From: Meghimatium bilineatum
Taxonomy: Eukaryota > Mollusca > Gastropoda > Stylommatophora > Philomycidae
NCBI GenBank assembly: GCA_034231615.1
Contig: CM067311.1
Location: 9,797,746 to 9,861,745 of the forward strand
DNA length: 64,000 bases
Direction: 5' to 3'
The stretch's first letter is position 1; each line of letters opens with the position of its first letter. Position numbers and translations under genes: made by a program. Below the pieces are notes generated by a model, which had not been told where the DNA came from, ran no database searches, and worked only from the letters and a program-made list of their open reading frames with translations. Positions 21,965 through 31,783 of this stretch are shown one piece after another.

Positions 21965-22735
21965 CGTGTTACAAAGTGCGTTATTCCGATGATATCGATC
22001 TCTTGGCTGGTTCCAAACCTGAACTCCAGGAATTCATCTCAAAGCTGGAAGACTTTACTCGGATATTTATATGATATGGAAATTAGTGTTGATAACAGCA
22101 ATATACTGATGACTAATGATAGCAAGCAAGATGCCACGAACATTCGGTTAAAACTGTCACAAACTGAACGAAGTTACAACTTTCAAATATCTCGGTTACC
22201 AAATATGGTATGATAGCAACTCGTGAGATAGATTAAATTGAGAGTGTAGACGGTGATGGCTGACATGGCAGTGTTGAATAGGAATTTGGAAAAGTACAAT
22301 TAGTATTATAGTAAATATCAATCTATTCAGAACGTGTGTTGAGTATACTTTTATATGGATGTGAAACATGGACACTCATTGCAGACACATGAAAAATTAT
22401 TTCAGGATTTTGAATACAAGTGCTACAGACGTTTATTAAGAATAAGTTATACAGAACTTAAGAGAAATAAACAATCTTGTTTATCAAGAATAACTTTTGG
22501 CAATTGTGAAATGGCGTAAAATTGTTTTGTTTGGACATGTAACGAGACACGATTCACTTTCAAAAACTATTATGAAAGGAGCAGTCGAAGGGGGAAAGAG
22601 AAGAGGAGGAAAAAGAAAATCCAGGACTAGCAATATCAAGAAATTGTTTGGGCGTGATTTTTCTACACTCCTCCAAATGAGGATGGAAATGTTTGGAGAG
22701 ATTTTTGTGCTGATGTCTCCAATGTGATACTTCTA
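21965..22735 (+). mobile_element. LINE reverse transcriptase fragment
   Basis: Plus-strand pieces in order: SDDIDLLAGSKPELQEF (catalytic box, Ser in place of Ala), MTNDSKQDATNIR, a GCETWTL-like segment, KIVLFGHVTRHDSLSKTIM and a short C-terminus. Several stops and frameshifts. Another decayed copy of a widespread animal LINE type. Confidence 0.85.
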
Positions 22736-22756
22736 CGACCTTGACGTGTTATGGAT

Positions 22757-22913
22757 TATTATTATTATTGTTATTATTATTATTATTGTTATTATTATTA
22801 TTGTTATTATTATTATTATTATTGTTGTTGTTCTTCTTATTATTATTATTGTTACTATTATTATTATTATTGTTATTGTTATTATTATTATTATTATTGT
22901 TATTATTATTACA
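22757..22913. repeat. ATT microsatellite
   Basis: An imperfect run of ATT with interspersed GTT, about 155 bp. Long hydrophobic frames here are artefacts. Confidence 0.95.
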
Positions 22914-22939
22914 ATCTTATGTTTGATTGAAAACTGTAA

Positions 22940-23515
22940 CTAATGTTTATAACATTACAAAACTGTACTAGAGCATTGCACAGTCTTATCTCCGCTTGCT
23001 CAATCAGCGTGATCTTGCAATGGATTCCTAGACATAGCGATATAGCAAGAGGTGAAACAGCAGAAATTCTTGCAAAAAGAAGCGTCTCAAAAAACAAAAC
23101 AAAAAGCAAAAAACTTGTATATGATCAGTCAAATAGATTGTCAGAAACAACACTAGACAAATTTCACTGAATAGATGGGCAAATTGGCTGATAGGTCGAA
23201 ATGTATTTAGTGAAATAACACGAATAAAGAACAATGACAACATAAACATACTCCGCAGGAGTAACCAGTCCCTTATCTCTCAGTTCCTAACAGGACATGC
23301 GAGAGTCAATAGCCATTTAAACTGTATCAGACTCCAGCAACTGCCCATATGTACTCAGAGATCTCATCTAAAAAAACATTCGAACCTACTGACGTATTGA
23401 CTGCCATTCCTTCTCAACTGCCAGGGGGAAAAGTTCACAGACACCCTTGGGTAATTAACTCACTGTATGGATCACTAAGTCCACTTCAGAACACCTGCAC
23501 CATTTAATATCACCA
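22940..23515 (+). mobile_element. LINE fragment: RNase H end and downstream
   Basis: ILQWIPRHSDIARGETAEIL resembles the RNase H motif QWIPGHSDIPGNERAD with several changes. Farther on, QSLISQFLTGHARVNSHLN matches the post-RNase H stretch. Stops interrupt it. Confidence 0.75.
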
Positions 23516-23523
23516 ACAACAAA

Positions 23524-23855
23524 AGCATACTAAACATTAAAATAGTTTATATACTAAACATTAAAATAGTTTATATACTAAACATTAAAACAGTTTATAT
23601 ACTAAACATTAAAACAGTTTATATACTGAACATTAAAACAGTTTATATACTAAACATTAAAACAGTTTATATACTAAACATTAAAACAGTTTATATACTA
23701 AACATTAAAACAGTTTATATACTAAACATTAAAACAGTTTATATACTGAACATTAAAACAGTTTATATACTAAACATTAAAACAGTTTGTATACTAAACA
23801 TTAAAACAGTTTATATACTAAATATTAAAACAGTTTATATACTAAACATTCATAC
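23524..23855 (+). repeat. 24-bp minisatellite, about 14 copies
   Basis: Unit ACATTAAAACAGTTTATATA plus four bases, very homogeneous apart from an early TAG-for-CAG subtype. It directly follows the LINE end. Confidence 0.94.
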
Positions 23856-24143
23856 TTCATTACAGTGTGTATACGAGCACTATATAAAAATATCCAGAAA
23901 TTGATGTTTATAATGTGTCACGCTGTAGACCTGTAGAAAGCTGATATTCTTGTTAATGGTTCTCAAAATGTAGTGTCGGTACTAACCTCATACTTCTGTT
24001 TTAGCTTTTTCATATTCATACCTGCACATGAATAAGCATATGAGTCAAGCAAAAGAGTAAAATATAACTGCTCACCAAGTATCCATCATCATCACGTGTC
24101 ATTTTTTTAAACAGTGATCATCTAACGTATCACTGCTTCAGAT

Positions 24144-24426
24144 CGCCTGTGTGTTGTCGAGGCCCGAAAGGGGAGAAAAGAATAGCAACACTGTTTACCT
24201 TCCACGCATGTTGTAAAAGGCGACTAAAGAGGTTATGGGATGGAGTTGGCTGTCCCATCCCATATAGGGTAAGTGACCCTAAGCCATGCTGAAGTCGGAT
24301 GTGTCCGGCCGAAAGGAGCAGATATCGCAGCAATGCTGTAAACAATGACACAACGCATTCCGTTCTCTGGACTACATCCTGCTATCTGCAGGAGTTTGAG
24401 AACGAACGCAGAAGAAGAAGAAGAAG
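24144..24426 (+). mobile_element. Long SINE, full length with target duplication
   Basis: The element is 283 bp and is flanked by a 12-bp duplication with one mismatch (ending CTTCAGAT; 24132-24143 and 24427-24438). Head CGCCTGTGTGTTGTCGAGGC, middle GAAGTCGGATGTGTCCGGCC, tail GAGAACGAACGCAGAAGAAG. It is one of two copies that define the family's ends. Confidence 0.88.
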
Positions 24427-24511
24427 ACTACTTCAGATTCTTACTACTTTCCTATATAACTTATATATTTTCATATATAACTTATATATTTTCCTATATA
24501 ACTTATATCAT

Positions 24512-24805
24512 ACGCATGCGGTTGCCTCTGTGAGTCTCACCAATAGTCCACTAGACAAACCACCCATGCAACATAAAACCTTAGTAGATGACATACCGTT
24601 ATAGTGAGGCTTTGTTATGGAAGCTTTGTAGCATGTCATCTATACTATTATAGACACCCTCTGAGTAGAAAGCTCATTCAATAGGCATTGCACTAAGCCG
24701 AAAGCTGAAATCTCCGGAGTATGAAAGAAAGCTCAGAAAAACCACCTACTGTGCATAGGAAGTAAGAGCTGATCGCTCGCAATCCCTCAAACAAATAAAT
24801 AAACA
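24512..24805 (+). repeat. Interspersed repeat family A, copy 2
   Basis: Matches 10306-10592 almost end to end, including AAACCACCCATGCAACA and GCATTGCACTAAGCCGAAAG. It follows the long SINE by 85 bp. Confidence 0.78.
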
Positions 24806-25067
24806 AGCAACTTATACCATCCCGGGCAAAGTCCCCCTTATTTTTACCACTACTAATGATTTTATGTTTAGCACAATTATTTTAGCTTTGTAATGGATCG
24901 AGTGGCTGAACGACCAGAGCTCCAGTCCCCATGATGTTTCGGATTCAAACCAAGGTTGGGGCTGGATTATTATCTTTCGTGGGCACAATCGTGGTGATTG
25001 CCATGGTAAAGCAGCATTCGTTTCCAATGTTTCTAAGAGATCTCTTTACACTCTTCACATCAAGTTT

Positions 25068-25155
25068 GGTTGGTTGATTGCTGATCCAGCGTCCCATGGG
25101 CTCATGCCCTTTGACCCAATACCGTTAAAATGGCATTATATTGCTGGGAAGTAAA
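25068..25155 (+). repeat. Interspersed repeat family D, copy 2
   Basis: Matches 14125-14215 (TTGCTGATCCAGCGTCCCAT, then GGCATTATATTGCTGGGAAG). Confidence 0.7.
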
Positions 25156-25394
25156 CATCAAGTATAATCACCCATGTTTGTGATCTTCAGCCTTTGGCTG
25201 CAACCAGAATGGCTACAAAGTCCGCAGCAATGTATCATCCTGGTATGATCCATTGTGAGAGATGTGCTAATTGTGTTTTAGTTGCAGCCAAAAAGCTTTC
25301 CCGGTGAAGGTAATTGAGCAGCTGTTTCCATCAACCTCTTTATCTTCAGCTTGTCTCACGAATATAAGATGTAATAGCAAAGTTCTACACGTTG

Positions 25395-25615
25395 TAGAGT
25401 GCAGCCCAGATCGTGGCATTTAACATATTAAGTAGAAGGGAGCCCAGATCGTGGCATTTAACATATTAAGTAGAAGGGAGCCCATATCGTGACATTTAAC
25501 AGTCACATTAAGTAGAAGGGAGTCCAGATCGTGATATATTCAACAGTCACATTAAGTAGAAGGGAGCCCAGATCATGATATTTAACAGTCATATTAAGTA
25601 GAATAGACCCCTAGA
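25395..25615 (+). repeat. Tandem repeat, about 5 copies, unit 38-48 bp
   Basis: The unit contains ATTAAGTAGAAGGGAGCCCA and GATCGTG. Some copies carry an extra AACAGTCAC block, which accounts for the unequal spacing. Confidence 0.85.
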
Positions 25616-25624
25616 TTGTGACAG

Positions 25625-25704
25625 TCAGCAGTCTTAGTAGATGACATGCCTTTATATTGAGGTTATCTTCTTATAGAAGCTTCATGGCACGTCATCTATA
25701 CAAT
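25625..25704 (+). repeat. Fragment of repeat family A
   Basis: TCTTAGTAGATGACATGCC and the following GAAGCTTCATGGCACGTCAT match the middle of family A. Confidence 0.55.
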
Positions 25705-25960
25705 CCCGTAGTCGTAACCTTCGATAACAGTTACCATGTTGTTCCGACATGCCGACGTTGTGCTTGAACTGGTTACGGGCACGGCGTGGGTGGGCGGAAC
25801 AACAAAGACACCTGTCGCAAGGGCCAGAGTTGTGCCCTGATGTCGACATCTGTTTCGGCAACATTGGAATCGAAACACCATCAAGTGAAATGGCTGCTGG
25901 AAAAGAGGGCGAAGGACTTGTGGGAATTCCCCACGTGCTGTGAGACCAGTTTCTAATCAA
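25705..25960 (+). repeat. Interspersed repeat family B, copy 2
   Basis: The most complete copy of the family: CCTTCGATAACAGTTACCAT, GGGTGGGCGGAACAACAAAG, GTGCCCTGATGTCGACATC and a right part extending through CACGTGCTGTGAGACC. Confidence 0.78.
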
Positions 25961-26127
25961 GAATCAACAATTAATTCAGCAGCCACGTTAATTCAATCAT
26001 CTGTGACTTCTAAAAGTTCAGAAGCCTCATATAAAATAAGAATGCAAATTAAATACGATATTAGAAAAGAAAAGAAAACTTCATCGCCGGGAATATTAGG
26101 AAAGAACGACGAACTTGTACTCACTTG

Positions 26128-26395
26128 TATCATCATTGTCATGATTATCAGCATTATCATCATCATCGCGGTCGCCGTTATCATAATCACCATCATTATC
26201 ATCACAGCTGACAGCATTATCATCATAGCTGACATAATTATCATCATGGTTGACATCATTATCATCGTCATCGTTACTAGCATCGTCATTACCATTGTCA
26301 TCACCATCGTCGTCGTCGTTATCATAACCACCATCATTATCATCATCATCGCCATCATTACTAGCATCGTCATTGCCATGATCATCAATATTGAA
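26128..26395. repeat. Imperfect ATC-rich microsatellite
   Basis: A long run of ATC/GTC/ACC triplets. Isoleucine- or methionine-rich frames on both strands come from it. Confidence 0.92.
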
Positions 26396-26401
26396 TCCCA
26401 G

Positions 26402-26556
26402 GTCCGCCGAAAACGAATGTGTCGGTCAATTTGCGCAAATAAGACACGACACTTTTCCATTCTATGGACTACATCATGCTAAATTTTTAGAAAGACCGTT
26501 GTCCTGTTACAAGAACGATCCAGCGGGAGTTTGAGAATGAACGCAGAAGAAGAATT
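26402..26556 (+). mobile_element. Short SINE, near full-length
   Basis: TCCGCCGAAAACGAATGTG at the head, GACTACATCATGCTAAAT in the middle, GAATGAACGCAGAAGAAG at the tail. It lies at the edge of the microsatellite. Confidence 0.8.
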
Positions 26557-27814
26557 ACAGGAGAATTCACCACAGCGGGGATAATGTTGATATTTATTCA
26601 TTAGCGGCAATGTTTAATAGATTTCAGTCCTCTGGGGAGTCGATGAATAGTCTCAAGTTCTTGACCATAATACATTCTGGAACTGAAACTCAACGCACGA
26701 ACTTCATTGCTACATACAATATAGATAACATATGGCGTATTACACAAACGAGTATTTTCAGCAGTTCGAAATATTATCTAATGCATAGGCATACGAGTCC
26801 ACATTGCTCGAAATCTACATATGGTATTTTTGTATTTAACTTTGAACAGCTTAACAATCACCTTGAACAGAATAAAAATCACAGCACACTCCTGAGTGCT
26901 GGCTGTGCACTCGTTGTTATAAAACTTTTGACCACCACCTTTTTGAATGTCCAGTGCTGGATGCTATTAGAAAAATGTTTCTGCCCTCAGGACCAGCTGA
27001 ACGGAACACCTTATATGCAACAAAATAACAGCTCACAATCACATGCATAGGTATGTATCACATTAGGATCAATTGGCATTGGGTAAAAGGGGATGCGACC
27101 ATGGACTGCTGGATAAGCAACCAACTCCTATGACGGCCAAATCAAAGAATTGGGTACCTGTGCTTGTTAGAAAATAAAAATGGAGGGGAGATTAATACCG
27201 ACCACATTAACAATAAGTCGGTCGTGGAAAATGCTGACCTAAAACCCTTTATCCGCCGATTCACCAATGGTGTGGAAAAGGACCACTCATCTTTAATCTA
27301 TAAAAATAAAAAAAAATAAAAAAACTACTGTCTGACTATTCTACATTTGATTGCTGAAAAAAGTAACACAATGGTCACACTGATCGCAAGTGAATATGAT
27401 GGCCGACTCATGCATGTACAATCAATGAGGTACACTCACATTCCGATTCTACACAACTGTATACCACCAATGCTTCCAGTGAAACAATTAACAATGAAAT
27501 AGCTGTAGTTTTTGGGTATGATAATCAGCGACCAGCGTGCCCAAAGCATCCCTGTGGATATAATTTAGAAAATATAAGTACATTGGTTTGATGTCATGCT
27601 AGGGTATACAACAAAATATACAGGATTAAGCGAATCTATACTTTCTATACGTGTGGCCCCCGGAACAATGACATTTCGTATTGTTTGCAAGGAAAAAAAT
27701 ACGGAAACAGTACAAGAAATAAGCAAAGTTTATACACACAAAAAAAAGGAAATAATAAATTATTACTTAGGCCTATAGATTCTAATTAATCCTTTTGAAT
27801 TTCACATACAACTT
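26557..27814. other. Mostly unidentified stretch
   Basis: A 146-codon plus-strand frame at 26610-27050 has an odd Cys-containing end but no recognisable domain. It may be a decayed LINE 3' end. A small inverted piece of repeat family D sits at 27095-27135. Nothing else is identified. Confidence 0.3.
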
Positions 27815-28660
27815 AGCTCCAAGAAACCAAAATCAGAAGCATTGAAGATATGCAGAAATCAATCCACAATAGAAATAGACCTATACATAGATGGCACAAA
27901 ACTCAACCAAGTAAAATAATTTAAGTATCTAGGCAGCGTATTCTCGGAAGAGACTAGATAGAGAAAAGAAATAGTGACTAGATAGAGAAATAAAGACTTC
28001 TTCTTCTTCAGCGTTCATTCTCAAACTCCAGCAGGATCTCTCTTGTAGCAGGACAATGGTCCTACTAGATTTCCAGCAGAATGCAATCCAAAGAATGGAA
28101 ATGCGTTGTGTCGCCGTTTTATTTGCACCAATGGTCCGACACATCCGTCTTCGGCGGGAAAATAGAGACAATGTGTCAGAAAGGAGTACAGTTTTATATC
28201 AACTGATATCACGGCTGAAACAGCATAACATGGACATGATCTCCAAGAGAACGTTAATAAACACAGTGTTCATGCCGACGCTGTGTTACCGATGCCAGAT
28301 CTGGACTTGGACAGAGAAACTAGAACAAAAACTCGCCGTATGCGAAATGAAGTGTCTGAGAACAGCACTGGGGATAACAAAAAGAGATAGAATAAACAAT
28401 GACACTATAAGAAATCTAATGAAAACAATATAGTGCAAAGAATACATAGACACAAAAAAGATCACCTTATCAGAATGGAACCAGATCGCATTCCATCGAT
28501 GGCCTTCAATAGAAGAGCATCTGAAAAGAGAAACAGAGGAAGACCCAGACGAAGATGGATAGATGACATCAAAGAAACACTAGAATAACAAGGCTGCATT
28601 ATGGTAGCAACATCACATCTCGCTAAAGAAAGAGGACTTCGGCCCCTATGACGCCTAGTG
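27815..28660 (+). mobile_element. LINE reverse transcriptase fragment with nested SINE
   Basis: Plus-strand remnants: IEIDLYIDGTKLNQVK, a FKYLGSVFSEETR block, then after a 162-bp SINE the LINE resumes with TLINTVFMPTLCYRCQIWTW, KLAVCEMKCLRTALGITKRD and a broken C-terminus. It merges at its 3' end into the 50-bp minisatellite that follows. Confidence 0.88.
27998..28159 (-). mobile_element. Short SINE nested in a LINE, with target duplication
   Basis: A 162-bp minus-strand copy, flanked by AAATAAAGAC (27988-27997) and AAATAGAGAC (28160-28169), a 10-bp duplication with one change. The interrupted LINE reading resumes directly after it, so the LINE was there first. Confidence 0.9.
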
Positions 28661-29085
28661 GCATACATGGATAGGACAAGACAAGACTTCGGCCCCCATG
28701 ACGCCTAGTGGCATACATGGATTAGGACAAGACAGACTTCTCGGCCCCCCATGACGCCTAGTGGCATACATGGATAGGACAAGACAAGACTTCGGCCCCC
28801 CCATGACGCCTAGTGGCATACATGGATAGGACAAGACAAGACTTCGGCCCCCCATGACGCCTAGTGGCATACATGGATAGGACAAGACAAGACTTCGGCT
28901 CCATGACGCCTAGTGGCACACATGGATAGGACAAGACAAGATTTCGGCCCCCATGACGCCTAGTGGCATACATGGATAGGACAAGACAAGACTTCGGCTC
29001 CCATGACGCCTAGTGGCACACATGGATAGGACAAGCAAGACTTCGGCCCCCATGACGCCTAGTGGCATACATCGATAGTACATGA
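28640..29085 (+). repeat. Minisatellite of about 50 bp, 9 copies
   Basis: The unit contains GACTTCGGCCCCCATGACGC, CTAGTGGCATACATGGAT and AGGACAAGACAA. The first unit overlaps the 3' end of the LINE just upstream (GAAAGAGGACTTCGGCCC), so the array seems to have grown from the LINE end. Confidence 0.92.
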
Positions 29086-29635
29086 CAAGATTTTCCTACT
29101 GTGTTTAGGATAAAAGTTCTACAGTGAAATATTGAAAGTTGCTATGTAAATATACCTTTGTGTTTCGACTTACATCTATTTGTTTCTATTATCTATTTTC
29201 TTTCCCAGGTCAATGATGGTTGATATTATTTACACTCGCCGTTAAGATAAGGATGGGAGTCTCTGTTGTCGTTCTAAAAGGCAGATATGAAGCCTTTTGC
29301 TGCATTGAGTTCATGTTTGTACAAACTCTTGGGGGGGAAAAAAAAAAAAAAAAAAAAAAAAGCAATTCTACTTAGTTTGGTCTATTTGTGTAACTATTTT
29401 AATACAGTCCTCCTTGTTTATTCCCCACATGGCATTAAACTCTTTACCTCAAGGGTTTTCCTGTTCGGTCGTAGAAGCAGCAACTATATTTACTGGGCTG
29501 CTAGGCTGATTTATAAATAAAGACATAAATTCACGCCGGACTAGTTCTGTGAGCCATCACAACTCCGGTGGATTTACTGAGACGAAGATTAGAGCACCTA
29601 TAGATTTATCGGATGTTCGCGTGATAATAATGATG
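29086..29635. other. Gene-free stretch
   Basis: Contains a run of G followed by about 22 A near 29331-29361. Nothing else is recognised. Confidence 0.45.
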
Positions 29636-29690
29636 ATGTCGTTCCTCCTTCGCAAGAAAAGACTGAGCATGACATGAAAAACAATAAATG
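29636..29690 (-). mobile_element. 3' end of a zinc-finger-type LINE
   Basis: GATGTCGTTCCTCCTTCGCA is the reverse complement of the 3' end of the LINE at 37213-37730. Only the terminal piece is present. Confidence 0.55.
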
Positions 29691-30313
29691 TATGTGGCGG
29701 AAATTGATGGAAAAAAATATACCAAATATTGGTGTTTGTCCATTTTGGTTTAGGCTTCTGAAGGATGAAAAACCATGTCTTTCGCTATGAAAAGAAAATT
29801 GGATTAAGGTGAGGAACAGTTGCGCAATGTTGCAGCCTCACTCTCTCGTTCCTACACAACTGGTGTCAGTAATATGACGAGCCAAGACGACCGAGTGTAT
29901 GCTCGAAGTACAGTAGATGACCAGGGTGTCTTACTTTTTCACTGTGCTCTTTGACGCTCTACAAAGCTAGCTGAATGACGCGCTGCACAATGGTCCGTGT
30001 TAGTTGTACTAATTTGCTCAGTCCTCCGCATGCAGACTTTACATGTTGGACAGGACATGAGCCTCGCATATATACAAACGGAGAAAAATCATAAGTAAAG
30101 ATGCTCTAAGTTATGAATCATGACATCATACATGGAGTTACGATCAATTTCATAACATTATGTTTGTACTCATGTTAAATACATAGCATGCGGAAGAACT
30201 AAAGATCTCGCCAGTGACCTATCAGAGACCAACCACATATAATAAAAAATCCTAGTAGTTAACATACTTATATCATTCGTTGGGATTCCGTCATGAGATG
30301 GTTTCTACAAAAA

Positions 30314-30316
<3 letters not shown>
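29691..30316. other. Gene-free stretch
   Basis: No exon or known repeat is recognised. Confidence 0.35.
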
Positions 30317-30350
<34 letters not shown>

Positions 30351-30432
30351 ATATATATATATATATAGTATATATATATATATATATATAGTATATATAT
30401 ATATATATACTATATATAGAATATATATATAC
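30317..30432. repeat. AT microsatellite
   Basis: An imperfect AT run with GTATAT and CTATAT interruptions. Confidence 0.95.
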
Positions 30433-30536
30433 CAGATACCAGTGGTTCTCAAGCCGTTTTGGCTAGTGGCCCCGTTTTCGGATAAACTTATTCCATGCCC
30501 CCCCTCCCCGCCCACTTAGTGCTTTTTGAAATAAAA

Positions 30537-30905
30537 TTTTTTTCTTCTTTCGTTCACTTGAAACATGTCTATATCTGTAATTCTGTCTCCTGAATAAAAA
30601 CTCACTGCCTTTTGTAGTTCATACAGTGCCCCATAGAGCTTTGATTCCAGTGTTGTTTCCTCTGGCCAATATGTCTGCCTCAGCGTTTCATGCTCAGAAC
30701 ATGTTTCCATTGTGTTTTGTGCGTGGCATCCTGATTATCTGTGCGCCTTTTGGCTGGATGCCTCCGTCTTCAGCACTCTGCTTACTTGGGCAGGACTGGT
30801 CCTGCTCGAGTGGGACTGCTCGACCAGTCTTAGTTTCCAGCCCCTGATGGCTGAACTAAGCCCCATCACCACTACACGGTGCTGGCCTCGATGGGGAGAA
30901 ATAAA
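30537..30905 (-). mobile_element. SINE-like head joined to a LINE 3' end
   Basis: Reading on the minus strand, 30905-30716 is a non-coding head (CCCATCGAGGCCAGCACCG, later GAAGACGGAGGCATCCAGCC and AGGCGCACAGATAATC). It is followed by 30710-30537, which is the C-terminal coding end of the 10619-type LINE (CSEHETLRQTYWPEETTLE) and its GTGAACGAAAGAAG tail. The same head recurs at 55340-55612. It reads as a chimeric SINE or a truncated LINE next to a SINE. Confidence 0.7.
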
Positions 30906-31690
30906 TAAATCACAAAGTTTTTAAAACTGTATCGCTATAAGTATATCGTTTGACGCCCAAGTGGTCATTTTACTGTGCCCATTCCCCAAAGCGGATCTGT
31001 GGCATTCACAATTTCAGAAGTTTCCTTCGTGATACCTATGCATGTCTCTGTTGCTTTTATGGTTGCCGTAAAGCCCAATTTAATAAACATTAATCTATAC
31101 ACATTCCTTTTATCCCAACTGAGTATGAGGTTTCTGCTTAAAGCAATTCACAAAATTGAGAGTTGCAACCTTCTTGTTATGAAATGAAGATATAAAGAAA
31201 TATCCTCATTGTACAAAAGGGAATGTCTATAAATTAATTTAACAAATGTTCGACAAGTTTTTACACTCCACATCCCCTCATCAACGCCTGCCAAGAATTC
31301 AGCCCCCTTCCCCCTGCTTAATTATGTCCAACAAAATTTAACCCCACCACCATTACAAAAAATGTGTAAACAGAAACAGTATCTAAAACTGAATGACTTT
31401 TTTCAGATTTTTAGACATAAAATATTTCAAATTTGAACAATTTCATTGGTATATATATATATATATAAACAACAGTATCCTTTGTCAATCCCTCTTCTTT
31501 GTCTGCAACTGCAACTGGCAACATGTATAATTCCCCCCCCCCCCCAATTGTTGATATAATTTATGGCTAGCCCCCAATAATACAAGAGTTTTTGTGCTGG
31601 AAATTCATAAATACAAACAAACACACACATACAAACATAAAAACAAACAAACAAACCCATGTTAAAACATATTTATACAATCCAAAAGCA
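30906..31690. other. Gene-free stretch downstream of MPC2-like exon 3
   Basis: Contains a short AT run near 31448 and a C run near 31537. I searched here for the fourth MPC2-like exon and did not find it. Confidence 0.35.
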
Positions 31691-31698
31691 AACATTAC

Positions 31699-31783
31699 CA
31701 GTTATCCACAAAGCTGAACTTTGACGAAGACTGAGTTTCTTAGCAGGTCTTGTCATATCTCCAAAGCCAGCTATAATCAACGT
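31699..31783 (-). CDS. MPC2-like copy B, exon 3
   Basis: An 85-nt exon after a TCTACAG acceptor and before a GTAATG donor. It encodes TLIIAGFGDMTRPAKKLS followed by LRQSSALWIT and the first base of a Gly codon. This is the second membrane helix region of MPC2. Its 28-codon-plus-one length matches the vertebrate exon. Confidence 0.88.

Noticed and set aside
22741-22943. Leucine- or isoleucine-rich membrane protein
   Set aside because: It is a translation of an ATT microsatellite.
26610-27050. 146-codon plus-strand frame
   Set aside because: No recognisable domain or splice partner. A Cys-bearing end hints at a decayed LINE but this is not enough to call.
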